Shown piece by piece: positions 45,712-54,764 of a DNA stretch of 64,000 nt. The stretch is from assembly GCA_028139135.1 (NCBI GenBank), contig JAOINB010000003.1:29811-93810 (forward strand), in the 5' to 3' direction. How positions within the stretch are numbered: the stretch's first letter is position 1; each line of letters begins with the position of its first letter. This DNA is from Betaproteobacteria bacterium (lineage in GTDB: Bacteria > Pseudomonadota > Gammaproteobacteria > Burkholderiales > Burkholderiaceae_A). Below the pieces are notes generated by a model. It ran no database searches. It saw nothing but the letters and a program-made list of their open reading frames with translations, and was not told the origin of the DNA. The translations under genes were made by a program, and so were the position numbers.

Positions 45712-46812
45712 ATGGCGATGACAACAAAAAAAGATAAACATAAATTTTTCAATCCAAATTTTAGCACACTGGAGCCATATGTTCCGGGTAAACAAATTAA
45801 CGATAGTGAGTATCTGAAACTCAATACTAATGAGAATCCCTTTGGACCCTCTCCTCGCGTTAAAGAAACAATTATTAAATTTTTGGAAAAATCAGAATCC
45901 CTGTTGAGACTTTACCCTGAGCCAGAATCAGACTCTCTCAGAGAAGTAATAGCGAAAAAATTTTCTATAAAAAGTAATCAAGTTTTCATTGGAAATGGTT
46001 CCGATGAGGTTTTGTCTCTTTGTTTCCTGTCTTTTTTTGCTGGCAGGGGATGTTTGTCCTTCCCAGAACTGACCTACAGTTTTTACCCCTCAATTGCAAA
46101 GTTATTTAAAATTCCCTTTTCAACATTTCAGTTAAAAAAGGACTTTTTTTTGGATCTAACCAATATCGACCGTAATTCACAATCTGTAATTTTTCCAAAC
46201 CCCAACGCTATTACAGGAATTGCGCTTCCGGTAGATGAAATTGATCGATTTGTCAAAGAAAATCCCGATAAATTAATTATCATCGATGAAGCGTATGCAG
46301 ATTTCAGCAAAGGTTCTTGTGTTTCCCTGATAAATAATTATCCAAATATTCTTGTAATTCAAACATTCTCGAAATCTAGGGGGATGGCGGGATTGAGAGT
46401 CGGGTTTTGTTTTGGCTCGCACACTTTAATTGATGGCCTAAGAGCCGTAAAGAACAGTTTTAACTCTTATCCCGTTGATGCGTTAGCTAGTTTAGCAGCA
46501 ATTTCTGCTATAAATGATGATGTGTGGTTTGAGGATAACATTGACAATATAGTCGAAACACGATCGTATTTTTCACAAGAATTAAAGAAAATTGGATTTC
46601 GAGTCTTGCCCTCTTCGGCGAACTTTGTCCTAGTAACTCATCCCAGTTATAAAGCAGATATTCTAAAAAACCACTTGTTTAAAAATAAGATTCTAGTTAG
46701 ACAATTCCCTGAAACTAGGGTGTCGAATTGGCTGAGGATTACTATAGGCAAACGGGAAGAGTGTGACTTGCTTTTATCTATCCTTAAGCAAAAGATCTCA
46801 GAGGCTAACTAA
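45712..46812 (+). CDS. hisC: Histidinol-phosphate aminotransferase (inverted in the his operon)
   Basis: HisC transaminates imidazole acetol phosphate to histidinol phosphate. The 366-residue class I/II aminotransferase has [35 protein letters not shown], the PLP lysine in [16 protein letters not shown] and a C-terminal [12 protein letters not shown]. It lies where hisC belongs, between hisD and hisB, but on the plus strand while all other his genes here are on the minus strand. Its 3' end overlaps hisD by 4 bases, its 5' end faces hisB. The ORF is intact, with no sign of decay. Confidence 0.96.
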   Translation: MAMTTKKDKHKFFNPNFSTLEPYVPGKQINDSEYLKLNTNENPFGPSPRVKETIIKFLEKSESLLRLYPEPESDSLREVIAKKFSIKSNQVFIGNGSDEVLSLCFLSFFAGRGCLSFPELTYSFYPSIAKLFKIPFSTFQLKKDFFLDLTNIDRNSQSVIFPNPNAITGIALPVDEIDRFVKENPDKLIIIDEAYADFSKGSCVSLINNYPNILVIQTFSKSRGMAGLRVGFCFGSHTLIDGLRAVKNSFNSYPVDALASLAAISAINDDVWFEDNIDNIVETRSYFSQELKKIGFRVLPSSANFVLVTHPSYKADILKNHLFKNKILVRQFPETRVSNWLRITIGKREECDLLLSILKQKISEAN

Positions 46813-48113
46813 ATTTTCCCTTTTTTAAATCTAAGTTCTGCTGAGAATGCATGAGCAGTTAGAGTCTCACCTCTTGCTAGAGTAGAAGCGATAGGCCCAA
46901 GCTCTGCTGCACCTTCTTCCGAAACACTAATAACACTTGTTCTTTTTAGAAAATCAAATACGCTTAGACCAGATGAAAATCGCGCGGAGCCAGAAGTTGG
47001 CAAGACATGATTCGGCCCTGCACAGTAATCTCCCAATGCCTCAGATGAAAATTTACCTGCGAAGATTGAACCGGCATTTTTAATTTTAGAAATAAGCTCT
47101 GAAGGGTTTTTGACGGCCAACTCTAAATGTTCGGGAGCTATTTGATTTGCAAGCGCACAAGCTTCATCCATATCTTTTACCTTTATCAAGGCACCATTTC
47201 GATTTAAGGATTCTCGTATAATTTCAATTCTTGACATTTTGGGTAACATATTCGGAATACATTTATTCACCTGATCTAATAAATCATCCGAAGGGCTTAT
47301 CAGGATCGCCCGAGCGAGTTCATCGTGTTCTGCCTGAGAAAACAAATCCATTGTGACCCATTCTGGGTTAGCACCCTCATCAGCGATAATAAGAATCTCT
47401 GAAGGCCCAGCAACCATATCGATCCCAACTGAACCAAAAACCTGACGCTTAGCCTCAGCAACATAGGCATTCCCCGGACCAACTATCTTGTCAACTCTCG
47501 GAATACTTCGAGTACCAAAAGCCAATGCGGCAATTGCCTGGGCTCCACCGATATTAAAAATTTTATCAACGCCTGATATAGCCGCAGCAGCAAGAACCAA
47601 TTCGTTAATCTCTCCACTAGTCGAGGGAACAACCATGACAATTTCGTTTACACCAGCGACGGAAGCAGGGACAGCATTCATCATCACGGATGACGGATAA
47701 GCAGCCTTTCCTCCAGGCACATAAATTCCCACTTTTTCGAGCGGCAAAACTCGCATTGAAAAATGAGAACCATTCGAATCAGTGTACGAGTAAGGTTCCA
47801 TTTTTTGATGGGTGTGGTATCGCCTAATTCTATCATAAGCCTTCTCTATAGCTAATATTTGATCTTCCGAACCAGCACTCAATATTCTCTGTTTCATATC
47901 ATCATCTAATAAAATTTGTTTGACACCGGAAAAAGAATCTCCATCAAACTTCTTAGAATATTCTGCCACCGCAAAATCACCGTTTAATTTTACATCTTCT
48001 ATTATTTGCTTAACAATCCGCGAAATTTTGGCTTGATCTGGTTGTGAGACAGTTATTAGATTTAAAAAGTCATCTTTAAAACTCTTTTGTTTGCTGTTAA
48101 GTTTCTTAATCAT
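46809..48113 (-). CDS. hisD: Histidinol dehydrogenase
   Basis: HisD performs the last two oxidations to histidine. The protein (434 residues from the start I prefer) has VGIYVPGGKAAYPSS, GGAQAIAALAFGT, VDKIVGPGNAYVAEAKRQVFG, VAGPSEILIIAD, the zinc-ligand region QAEHDE and GPNHVLPTSG. I prefer ATG 48113 (MIKKLNSKQ), overlapping the hisG stop by 8 bases; a longer frame to 48140 overlaps hisG by 35. Its 3' end overlaps the inverted hisC. Confidence 0.97.
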   Translation of the reverse strand: MIKKLNSKQKSFKDDFLNLITVSQPDQAKISRIVKQIIEDVKLNGDFAVAEYSKKFDGDSFSGVKQILLDDDMKQRILSAGSEDQILAIEKAYDRIRRYHTHQKMEPYSYTDSNGSHFSMRVLPLEKVGIYVPGGKAAYPSSVMMNAVPASVAGVNEIVMVVPSTSGEINELVLAAAAISGVDKIFNIGGAQAIAALAFGTRSIPRVDKIVGPGNAYVAEAKRQVFGSVGIDMVAGPSEILIIADEGANPEWVTMDLFSQAEHDELARAILISPSDDLLDQVNKCIPNMLPKMSRIEIIRESLNRNGALIKVKDMDEACALANQIAPEHLELAVKNPSELISKIKNAGSIFAGKFSSEALGDYCAGPNHVLPTSGSARFSSGLSVFDFLKRTSVISVSEEGAAELGPIASTLARGETLTAHAFSAELRFKKGKI

Positions 48114-48771
48114 TATAAGTTTTTCCACGCCCTCTCTCATCCGTAATCAAACGCAACCCCTCTAAAATCTCAGTTATTGAATTATCTTTTAATTTCAAAG
48201 ATGCTTTATTAATTATTAATCTCGATGAGATATTCTTGATAAGTTCAACTTCGACCAGCCCGTTAGCAATCAGAGTTCTTCCCGTCGAGACGAGATCAAC
48301 AACTGCATGAGCAAGATTTACAAGCGGCGCTAGTTCAATTGAACCATAAAGTTTCACTATATTGATGTTTTTTCCTTTCTTGCAGAAATATTCAAGTGTT
48401 TGCTTGGGATATTTTGTCGCAATAGTTATCGGTAAATCGGATTCAAGCATGGACTTATAAATCTCAATATCCGCAGCTGCAACCGACAGCTTACATAACC
48501 CAATACCTAAATCGAGCGGTTGATATACATCTTCGATGTCCAACTCTTCCAAAACATCTGAACCAACCACTCCAATGTCAGCTGCTCCATAATGCACATA
48601 AGTCGGGACATCCTGGCTGCGAACAATTAGTAGTCTAACTTCAGGGTCGTTCGTTTTAATGACCAGATTCCTCGAGATATCCTGGTAGTCAAACTTAGGA
48701 AAATCTGTGTTACGAAGAAGCTCTGAGACTTCCTCGAAAATTCTTCCTTTCGGTAGCGCAAATGTAATCAT
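48106..48771 (-). CDS. hisG: ATP phosphoribosyltransferase, short form
   Basis: HisG catalyses the first step of histidine synthesis. At 221 residues it is the short form, lacking the C-terminal regulatory domain, with FALPKGRIFEE, DIGVVGSDVLEE and the PRPP loop LVNLAHAVVDLVSTGRTL. Short HisG normally needs HisZ for activity and feedback; no hisZ is in this window. It overlaps murA by 4 bases. Confidence 0.96.
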   Translation of the reverse strand: MITFALPKGRIFEEVSELLRNTDFPKFDYQDISRNLVIKTNDPEVRLLIVRSQDVPTYVHYGAADIGVVGSDVLEELDIEDVYQPLDLGIGLCKLSVAAADIEIYKSMLESDLPITIATKYPKQTLEYFCKKGKNINIVKLYGSIELAPLVNLAHAVVDLVSTGRTLIANGLVEVELIKNISSRLIINKASLKLKDNSITEILEGLRLITDERGRGKTYND

Positions 48772-50027
48772 TCTCTTATTCGCAAAACGTTAGCTCCTAG
48801 TTGAGCTAATTTCCTATCCATATTTACATAACCCCTATCTAAATGATAGATTCTATCAACTATACTTTCCCCCTCAGCAACCAAAGCCGCTAAAACTAAT
48901 CCCGCAGAAGCTCTCAAATCAGTCGCCATTAACTTTGCAGCTGATAGCTGTTTTTTCCCCTGAACAACAGCAGTTCTTCCCTTAACCTTTATATCTGCAC
49001 CCATTCTTTGCATCTCAGAAACATGCATAAAACGGTTTTCAAAGATACTTTCATCGATAAAAGCAACTCCATCAGAAACTGCGTTTACAGCCATTAATTG
49101 AGCTTGCATATCAGTTGCAAATCCGGGATATGGGGCTGTCTGACAACTAACCGCCTTAGGTCTTTTAGAGAAATTAACCTTAAGTCCACCATTAACTTCA
49201 AGGAACTCACCTCCACAAGACCGGAGCTTCTCATAAGTTAATCCCATTATTTCCTTATCAAAATTTCTCACAAAAACGCTTCCCCCGCAGGCCGCAATTG
49301 CACAAATAAAGGTGCCCGCCTCAATCCGATCAGGAATAACTCTATGCCTCGCGGCATGTAGTTGATTTACTCCCTGAACACGAATGATATCAGTTCCTGC
49401 ACCTTGAATCTTAGCACCCATAGAAATCAAACAACGAGCAAGATCAACTATTTCTGGTTCTCTGGCAGCATTTTCTATAACCGTATGACCTTCAGCAAGG
49501 CAAGCAGCCATCATCAGGTTTTCAGTACCTGTGACCGTTACCAAATCAGTAACAATCCTAGCACCTTTCAGCTTGCTTGCTTTTGCGGTAATGTACCCAT
49601 CTCGAAGCGTAATTTCAGCCCCCATTTTTTCCAAACCTTTTATGTGCTGATCAACAGGCCTTTGACCGATAGCACACCCACCGGGCAAACTTACCCTTAC
49701 CTCCCCGAGTCTCGCCAGCAGTGGGCCTAATGTTAGGATAGAAGCTCTCATTGTCTTAACAAGTTCATACGATACTAGATTGGAGCTGAGCCCTTTCCCA
49801 TTCAATACACAAGTTTTTCCCTCGAAATTTACTTCAATTTCTACGCCTAAATTACGCAAGAGCGCAAGCAGCGTTTGAACATCTCCCAGCCTGGGAACAT
49901 TAAAAACCTTTAGTTCTTCCGAAGATAATAAAGATGCACAGAATATAGGCAAACAGGCATTTTTAGCTCCATCTAAATGTATTTCTCCAGAAAGTCTCGC
50001 TAGACCGTTTACTTTAAATTTTTCCAC
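48768..50027 (-). CDS. murA: UDP-N-acetylglucosamine 1-carboxyvinyltransferase
   Basis: MurA adds enolpyruvate from PEP to UDP-GlcNAc, the first committed step of peptidoglycan. The 419-residue protein has the NACLP start motif (GAKNACLPIFCA), the catalytic Cys118 in LPGGCAIGQRPVDQH (target of fosfomycin) and PGFATDMQAQLMA. It overlaps bolA by 19 bases and hisG by 4. The bolA-murA-hisG order is typical. Confidence 0.97.
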   Translation of the reverse strand: MEKFKVNGLARLSGEIHLDGAKNACLPIFCASLLSSEELKVFNVPRLGDVQTLLALLRNLGVEIEVNFEGKTCVLNGKGLSSNLVSYELVKTMRASILTLGPLLARLGEVRVSLPGGCAIGQRPVDQHIKGLEKMGAEITLRDGYITAKASKLKGARIVTDLVTVTGTENLMMAACLAEGHTVIENAAREPEIVDLARCLISMGAKIQGAGTDIIRVQGVNQLHAARHRVIPDRIEAGTFICAIAACGGSVFVRNFDKEIMGLTYEKLRSCGGEFLEVNGGLKVNFSKRPKAVSCQTAPYPGFATDMQAQLMAVNAVSDGVAFIDESIFENRFMHVSEMQRMGADIKVKGRTAVVQGKKQLSAAKLMATDLRASAGLVLAALVAEGESIVDRIYHLDRGYVNMDRKLAQLGANVLRIRE

Positions 50028-50251
50028 TCGTCTTCAGTGTAAGTTTTAAAAGATAAAGCATGCACATCTTCTGCAAAACAGTTTCCAAGAGCATCATAAA
50101 CCAACTTATGTCTGTCTAATCTACCCAATTTATCAAAAGCGTTACTCACAATCACTGCTTGAAAATGACTCCCGTCACCTTCTACGACTAAATGATAAAC
50201 GGCAATCTTTTTACTTATAGAATCTCTGATTTTATTTTGAACGTCTTCCAT
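50009..50251 (-). CDS. BolA/IbaG-family protein
   Basis: An 80-residue BolA-family protein with VVEGDGSHFQAVIVSNAFDKLGRLDRHKLVYDAL, close to IbaG, whose gene also sits beside murA in E. coli. BolA proteins pair with CGFS glutaredoxins to bind [2Fe-2S] clusters; a matching glutaredoxin is encoded at 34791-35120. It overlaps murA and directly follows the ABC ATPase with one base between. Confidence 0.92.
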   Translation of the reverse strand: MEDVQNKIRDSISKKIAVYHLVVEGDGSHFQAVIVSNAFDKLGRLDRHKLVYDALGNCFAEDVHALSFKTYTEDEWKNLK

Positions 50252-50252
50252 A

Positions 50253-50978
50253 TCATTGTTTCAAGTTAATCTTTCGAAAATATTCTTTCAACCCTCCGTC
50301 TAATAGCTTTAGATCCTTTGTGGACTTCATAGCGCAAAGTCTTCCCTCTTTCAAAAACGCAACCCTACCACAAAGGGCCTCAGCTTCCTCCAAATAATGA
50401 GTTGTGAGAATGATTGTGTGACCATCTGCATTGAGTTTCGTAACAAAACTCCACAAGCTTTCGCGCAAATCAACATCAACTCCGGCGGTAGGCTCATCTA
50501 AAACGATTATAGATGGCTTGTGCACTAAAGCCTGGGCAATTAGCACTCGTCTTTTCATGCCTCCCGACAATGAACGCATATTTGAGTTAACTCTATCCGA
50601 GAGACCCAAAGCATGCAAACACTCTTGTAACCAAGCCTCATTATTTCGCAATCCAAAAAAGCCAGATTGTATTCTTAAAGTCTCAATAACAGAAAAAAAC
50701 GGGTCGAAAACTAATTCTTGAGGGACGACTCCAAGATTTAACTTTACGTAACTGGGGTTTTGCTTAATGTTCCTTCCAAAAACTTCCACAGACCCGCTAC
50801 TTGGATCATTTAAACCCGCTAAAATGCTAATTAATGATGTTTTGCCGGCACCATTTGAACCAAGAAGTCCGAAAAACTCACCTTTTTCAATTGTGAGTGT
50901 AATACCTTTTAACGCTTCAAAAGAGGTCCCATTCTTTTTATATGTTTTCGCTAAATTTTTAAAAACGATGGCACTCAT
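50253..50978 (-). CDS. ABC transporter ATP-binding protein (YadG-like), no permease partner
   Basis: A 241-residue ABC ATPase. Walker A is GLLGSNGAGKTS (around 37-48), the signature SLSGGMKRR and Walker B IIVLDEPTAGVD, then H-loop LTTHY. The overall pattern, including EAEALCGRVAFLKEGRL, matches the YadG/CcmA export type. In relatives a YadH permease gene follows, before bolA. Here bolA follows after one base and no permease is present in the window. The transported substrate is unknown. Confidence 0.9.
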   Translation of the reverse strand: MSAIVFKNLAKTYKKNGTSFEALKGITLTIEKGEFFGLLGSNGAGKTSLISILAGLNDPSSGSVEVFGRNIKQNPSYVKLNLGVVPQELVFDPFFSVIETLRIQSGFFGLRNNEAWLQECLHALGLSDRVNSNMRSLSGGMKRRVLIAQALVHKPSIIVLDEPTAGVDVDLRESLWSFVTKLNADGHTIILTTHYLEEAEALCGRVAFLKEGRLCAMKSTKDLKLLDGGLKEYFRKINLKQ

Positions 50979-51299
50979 TTACTGATCATTAAAAATAGCT
51001 TGTGCCATGGATGTTAAGTTCAAAAGAGAATTCAAATCATTTGGCAAGTTTTGATACGTAATTTTTAACCCCTTTGACTTTGTTTCGACAAATCGTTGAA
51101 TCTGAACAATAAAAACAACCGCCAATGTGTCAACTTTCTTGAGATTAATGAAGTCAACACAGACGGTTGTTGACTGTTTAGAAGAATCGCACCTTTTCAA
51201 AAAGTCCATTGCTTTAGATAACTCCCAAATAATGGTTGCCTTAGTGAGTTCCTCACCAACGCAAAGCTTTCCAGACTGCATCTTATCAAGATCAGACAT
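50979..51299 (-). CDS. mlaB: STAS-domain protein MlaB
   Basis: A 106-residue single STAS domain (VCVDFINLKKVDTLAVVFIVQIQRF) in the place of MlaB, the small subunit of the MlaFEDB phospholipid transporter. Sequence conservation in this family is low, so the call depends on position next to mlaC, mlaD, mlaE and mlaF. It abuts both mlaC and the ABC ATPase gene with no gap. Confidence 0.8.
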   Translation of the reverse strand: MSDLDKMQSGKLCVGEELTKATIIWELSKAMDFLKRCDSSKQSTTVCVDFINLKKVDTLAVVFIVQIQRFVETKSKGLKITYQNLPNDLNSLLNLTSMAQAIFNDQ

Positions 51300-51917
51300 T
51301 TACGAATTACTTTTACTCGTCAATTTAAGATTTTTTTCGTTAATTTCTTCTATCAAACCATCGATACCTTTGGAACTCACAATTTGAGAAAATTGCACCC
51401 GGTAATTTTCCACTAGCCATAGCCCTAAAACATTTAAATCATAAATTTTCCAGCCATCCTCGGTTATCTTCATTCTGTAGTTTATAGGTACTGCTTGTCG
51501 ACCAGGTACGGAAACTCTCGTTTTGACAACCACATTTTTATCATTCCGTTTTCCCCGAGGCGGCAATATTTGTACCTTTGCCTGCTCGGCAAACTTAATG
51601 GAACCGGAGTAAGTTAAAAGTAAAAGTTGTCTAAAAACTTTCATGAGACTGTTCTTTTGACTTTCCGTAGCAGACCTCCACTCCTTTCCGACTGCAAGAG
51701 AAGTCATTTTTTCAAAATCAAGTATCGGCATGACTTTTTTGTCAACTAGCTGGTTAATGCTTCCTAAATTTCCGCTTGCAAGATCTGGTTTGCTCTTGAT
51801 CTCGTTAATAATTTCCTGGGTGATTGAGGAAATAACATCTTCCGGCTTTGCCGTTTCCGCCATCGAAACTTGTGCGATAAAGCCTAATAACACTGTTATT
51901 AGAAGTTTAATTAACAT
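51300..51917 (-). CDS. mlaC: Phospholipid-binding protein MlaC
   Basis: MlaC shuttles phospholipids across the periplasm between the outer-membrane MlaA and the inner-membrane MlaFEDB. The 205-residue protein has a signal peptide (LIKLLITVLLGFIAQVSMA) and the MlaC/Ttg2D domain with LDFEKMTSLAVGKEWRSAT, RQLLLLTYSGSI and WKIYDLNVLGLWLVENYR. It lies 21 bases after mlaA. Confidence 0.94.
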   Translation of the reverse strand: MLIKLLITVLLGFIAQVSMAETAKPEDVISSITQEIINEIKSKPDLASGNLGSINQLVDKKVMPILDFEKMTSLAVGKEWRSATESQKNSLMKVFRQLLLLTYSGSIKFAEQAKVQILPPRGKRNDKNVVVKTRVSVPGRQAVPINYRMKITEDGWKIYDLNVLGLWLVENYRVQFSQIVSSKGIDGLIEEINEKNLKLTSKSNS

Positions 51918-51938
51918 TACATAACTCCGGTAAGAACT

Positions 51939-52628
51939 TTAGTCTTCAATTTGAGCTTTTCTAATAGCAAAATAAGCGCTTCGCATTGCCACGTATCTAT
52001 CAAATGCCAAGGCTTCGAAAGCCTGTTCTGCAGATAGAACTCTAGCTCTTGCTTCCACCCCCCTTAGAGCATTTACAGCCACTTTGGTTTCCGTATCTCT
52101 CGCAATATCGTTGAGTGGATTAGCAAATAGATCAACTATTCCTCCGAGGCCATCCCTAACAGAGCTAGGCCCAAAAAAAGGAAGCACTACGTATGGACCC
52201 GTGGAAACCCCGTACACTCCCAGAGTCTGCCCAGTATCCTCATCGGTTTTCGCAACTCCGAAAGTCGACGCAACATCATTGAATCCAAATATGCCTACGG
52301 TAGAGTTAACTAGAAATCGTACAGCAGACTCAGCAGAACTCCGAAAATCCAACTGAAGCGCGTGTTGGATAGCAGTCATAAAATCACCAAGATTCGAAAA
52401 AAAATTTGTTATATGCATTCTCATTGGCTGTGGCACATTCCTCTCATAACCCTGGGCAAGTGGCTTAAGGATTGTCTTGTCTACGCTTTCATTGAATTTA
52501 AATATAGCTCGATTAGTCCCTTCCCACGGGTCACGAGGGTCACTTGAACTCTCGTGGCGCAAAAGTCCAGCGCAGCCCGAAGCCAGTAAGCTAAACAAAA
52601 AAATGGTAATTAAACAATATATCCTCAC
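51939..52628 (-). CDS. mlaA: Outer-membrane lipoprotein MlaA (VacJ)
   Basis: MlaA removes mislocalised phospholipids from the outer leaflet. The 229-residue protein has a lipoprotein signal (FLFSLLASGC, Cys19) and the VacJ domain: DPWEGTNRAIFKFNESVDKTILKPLA, NFFSNLGDFMTAIQHALQ, VGIFGFNDVASTFG, and GVYGVSTGPYVVLPFFGPS. In many gammaproteobacteria mlaA is elsewhere; in this cluster it is between mlaD and mlaC, as in betaproteobacteria. Confidence 0.96.
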   Translation of the reverse strand: MRIYCLITIFLFSLLASGCAGLLRHESSSDPRDPWEGTNRAIFKFNESVDKTILKPLAQGYERNVPQPMRMHITNFFSNLGDFMTAIQHALQLDFRSSAESAVRFLVNSTVGIFGFNDVASTFGVAKTDEDTGQTLGVYGVSTGPYVVLPFFGPSSVRDGLGGIVDLFANPLNDIARDTETKVAVNALRGVEARARVLSAEQAFEALAFDRYVAMRSAYFAIRKAQIED

Positions 52629-52689
52629 TCAATCTCCGTCACAGATTAAACGTTTATACATATCGCTTTTCAAATATTAACATTAACAC

Positions 52690-53151
52690 TTATTCTTGCT
52701 TTCCTTGAAAATTATAAAGAAATTGGGAAATAATATTTTCCAAAATAACCGCGGATTGTGTCAGCTCTATCTCATCAGAATCAACAAAATACTCCGTTTC
52801 AGCCCCAGGCATTATCCCAAGATAATTCTCACCTAATAGTCCCGCAGTGAGCACCTTTATGGAGCTATCTGTGGGAAATTTCATATTTTTATTGACTCTC
52901 AAAAATACTTTAGCCTGGTATATGTCATCGTCAAACTCTATCTTTTCAACTCTCCCAACCAGCACACCCGAACTTCTAACAGCGGCTCGAGGCTTTAAGC
53001 CTCCAACATTATCAAAAAATGCCACCAATCTGTAACCATCTGCATAAGATGAGCCAACAAGATTGCTCGCTTTTAATGATAAAAAAAGAAGTGATATGAG
53101 GCCAAAAAGTAAGAATATACCGACAGAAAACTTTGTTAAATTATCGTTCAT
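52690..53151 (-). CDS. mlaD: MlaD, MCE-domain component of the phospholipid transporter
   Basis: A 153-residue protein with one N-terminal membrane helix (FSVGIFLLFGLISLLFLSLKA) and one MCE domain (VAFFDNVGGLKPRAAVRSSGVLVGRV, STIKVLTAGLLGENYLGI-like). MlaD hexamers form the periplasmic ring of MlaFEDB. It lies 8 bases after mlaE. Slightly shorter than E. coli MlaD (183) at the C-terminus. Confidence 0.95.
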   Translation of the reverse strand: MNDNLTKFSVGIFLLFGLISLLFLSLKASNLVGSSYADGYRLVAFFDNVGGLKPRAAVRSSGVLVGRVEKIEFDDDIYQAKVFLRVNKNMKFPTDSSIKVLTAGLLGENYLGIMPGAETEYFVDSDEIELTQSAVILENIISQFLYNFQGKQE

Positions 53152-53159
53152 ATAGTTAT

Positions 53160-53924
53160 TTAATTGTTAAACATAAACGCAGTCAAGATAAAATCAAGAC
53201 CTAAAATTGAAAAGGCGCTAATGACAACACATGAAGTGGTTGCGGAGGACACACCCTCTGGAGTTGGTTTTGCAGAATTACCCATGTAAAGAGCAATATG
53301 TGTAATAGCTAAGCCAAAAATACAGCTTTTGGTTATTCCATTAAGAATATCTTCACGAAAATCAACGCCACTGGACATCTGTCCCCAAAAAGCCCCTGGG
53401 TCAACACCTATCATCACAACAGCAATTAACCAACCCCCAAGGACTCCAACCGCAGAAAAAATGGCGCACAAAATAGGTACCGAGATTACACCACCGACAA
53501 ATCTTGGGGTTAGTATTCGAACCACTGGATTAACACCCATCGCTTCCAATGCTGAAAATTGCTCACCCGCACGCATTAAACCAATCTCGGCAGTTAAAGA
53601 AGTACCCGCCCGCCCCGAAAACAGTAAACTAGCGACAACCGGTCCTAGCTCTCTAACGAGAGAAAGACATACTAGTAAACCAAGAGCCTCCTCTGAGCCA
53701 TACCGCCTCAGAGTGTAATAACCTTGCAAGCCTAACACCAGACCAACAAATAAGCCTGAAATAATTATTATGGTCATCGAACTATTACCAAGAAAATTTA
53801 TCTGTTGTAACACGTGATTGAGCTTCATTCGAAAGCAAACTGTATTTTTTAGCAACTCAAAAAATAAAATTGTAAAGTCGCCCAGTCTGGTAATTTTTTT
53901 TACTATTTTTTGAATTAAATTCAT
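53160..53924 (-). CDS. mlaE: MlaE, permease of the phospholipid transporter
   Basis: A 254-residue integral membrane protein of the MlaE/YrbE family, with five or so hydrophobic segments, the motif ELGPVVASLLFSGRAGTSLTAE and the G-rich LVLGLQGYYTLRRYGSEEALG. It follows mlaF by 15 bases. Confidence 0.96.
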   Translation of the reverse strand: MNLIQKIVKKITRLGDFTILFFELLKNTVCFRMKLNHVLQQINFLGNSSMTIIIISGLFVGLVLGLQGYYTLRRYGSEEALGLLVCLSLVRELGPVVASLLFSGRAGTSLTAEIGLMRAGEQFSALEAMGVNPVVRILTPRFVGGVISVPILCAIFSAVGVLGGWLIAVVMIGVDPGAFWGQMSSGVDFREDILNGITKSCIFGLAITHIALYMGNSAKPTPEGVSSATTSCVVISAFSILGLDFILTAFMFNN

Positions 53925-53939
53925 AACAATAGAATTAAG

Positions 53940-54752
53940 TTATCCGTCCCTCAAAAAATCCTTAATTGCTTTAGCAGGATAATGAAACTTGACGGGTCCC
54001 TGTAATTTTCCCTTGATAAACTGCTGCACTTCATCATTATCCGCTTTTTTAATATCAGAAGGCGTTCCCTCACAGATAATCTCAGCGCCAGAAGGACGAG
54101 ATGCAAGCAAAATAACTTTATCAGCTATCGCAAATGTTTCAGGCACATCATGCGTAACAATCACTGAGGTTGCCCTTAAACTATCGTTAAGTTTTCTGAT
54201 TAAATTTGCCGTAATGCCTAGAGAAATCGGATCTAAACCGGCAAATGGTTCATCATATAAAATTAAATCTGGGTCTAGTACTGTTGCCCTTGCAAGTGCA
54301 ACCCTTCGAGCCATTCCCCCAGATATTTCCGATGGCATCAGGTCGGCTGCCCCTCGTAAACCAACGGTCTCTAGTTTTAATAATACTAGGTCATTCAATA
54401 AACTGTTGGGTAAACTCAAATGCTCTCTTGCAGGAAACGCCACATTCTCAAAACAAGAAAGATCGGTAAACAATGCCCCGAACTGAAATAAAAACCCTAT
54501 TTTCTTCCTAATCTCTAATAGTTTTTGATTTGAAATTTTTGTCAAATCACTTCCCATGACCGACACTTTCCCACTTGTCGGTTTTTTTAGCCCTGAAATC
54601 AACCGCAAAAGAGTAGTTTTTCCAACACCAGAGCCCCCCATGATTGCCACAACAGTCCCTTTTTGGATTGATAGATTAAAGTCGTCTATGATAGGCTTGC
54701 CTTGGTAAGAGAACGTTACGCTGCTAAGTGATACTGTGTCAGTTTGGTGCAT
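53940..54752 (-). CDS. mlaF: MlaF, ATPase of the phospholipid transporter
   Basis: The ABC ATPase of MlaFEDB, 270 residues. Walker A is MGGSGVGKTTL, signature EISGGMARRVALARA, Walker B LILYDEPFAGLD and H-loop VTHDVPET. The C-terminal extension (KFHYPAKAIKDF) is typical of MlaF. It heads the mla run and diverges from kdsD with only 12 bases between the two start codons. Confidence 0.96.
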   Translation of the reverse strand: MHQTDTVSLSSVTFSYQGKPIIDDFNLSIQKGTVVAIMGGSGVGKTTLLRLISGLKKPTSGKVSVMGSDLTKISNQKLLEIRKKIGFLFQFGALFTDLSCFENVAFPAREHLSLPNSLLNDLVLLKLETVGLRGAADLMPSEISGGMARRVALARATVLDPDLILYDEPFAGLDPISLGITANLIRKLNDSLRATSVIVTHDVPETFAIADKVILLASRPSGAEIICEGTPSDIKKADNDEVQQFIKGKLQGPVKFHYPAKAIKDFLRDG

Positions 54753-54764
54753 AAATTAAAAAAG

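Noticed and set aside
45692..45727. N-terminal extension of hisB overlapping hisC
   Set aside because: The ATG at 45691 has a ribosome-binding site at good spacing and gives the usual HisB length.
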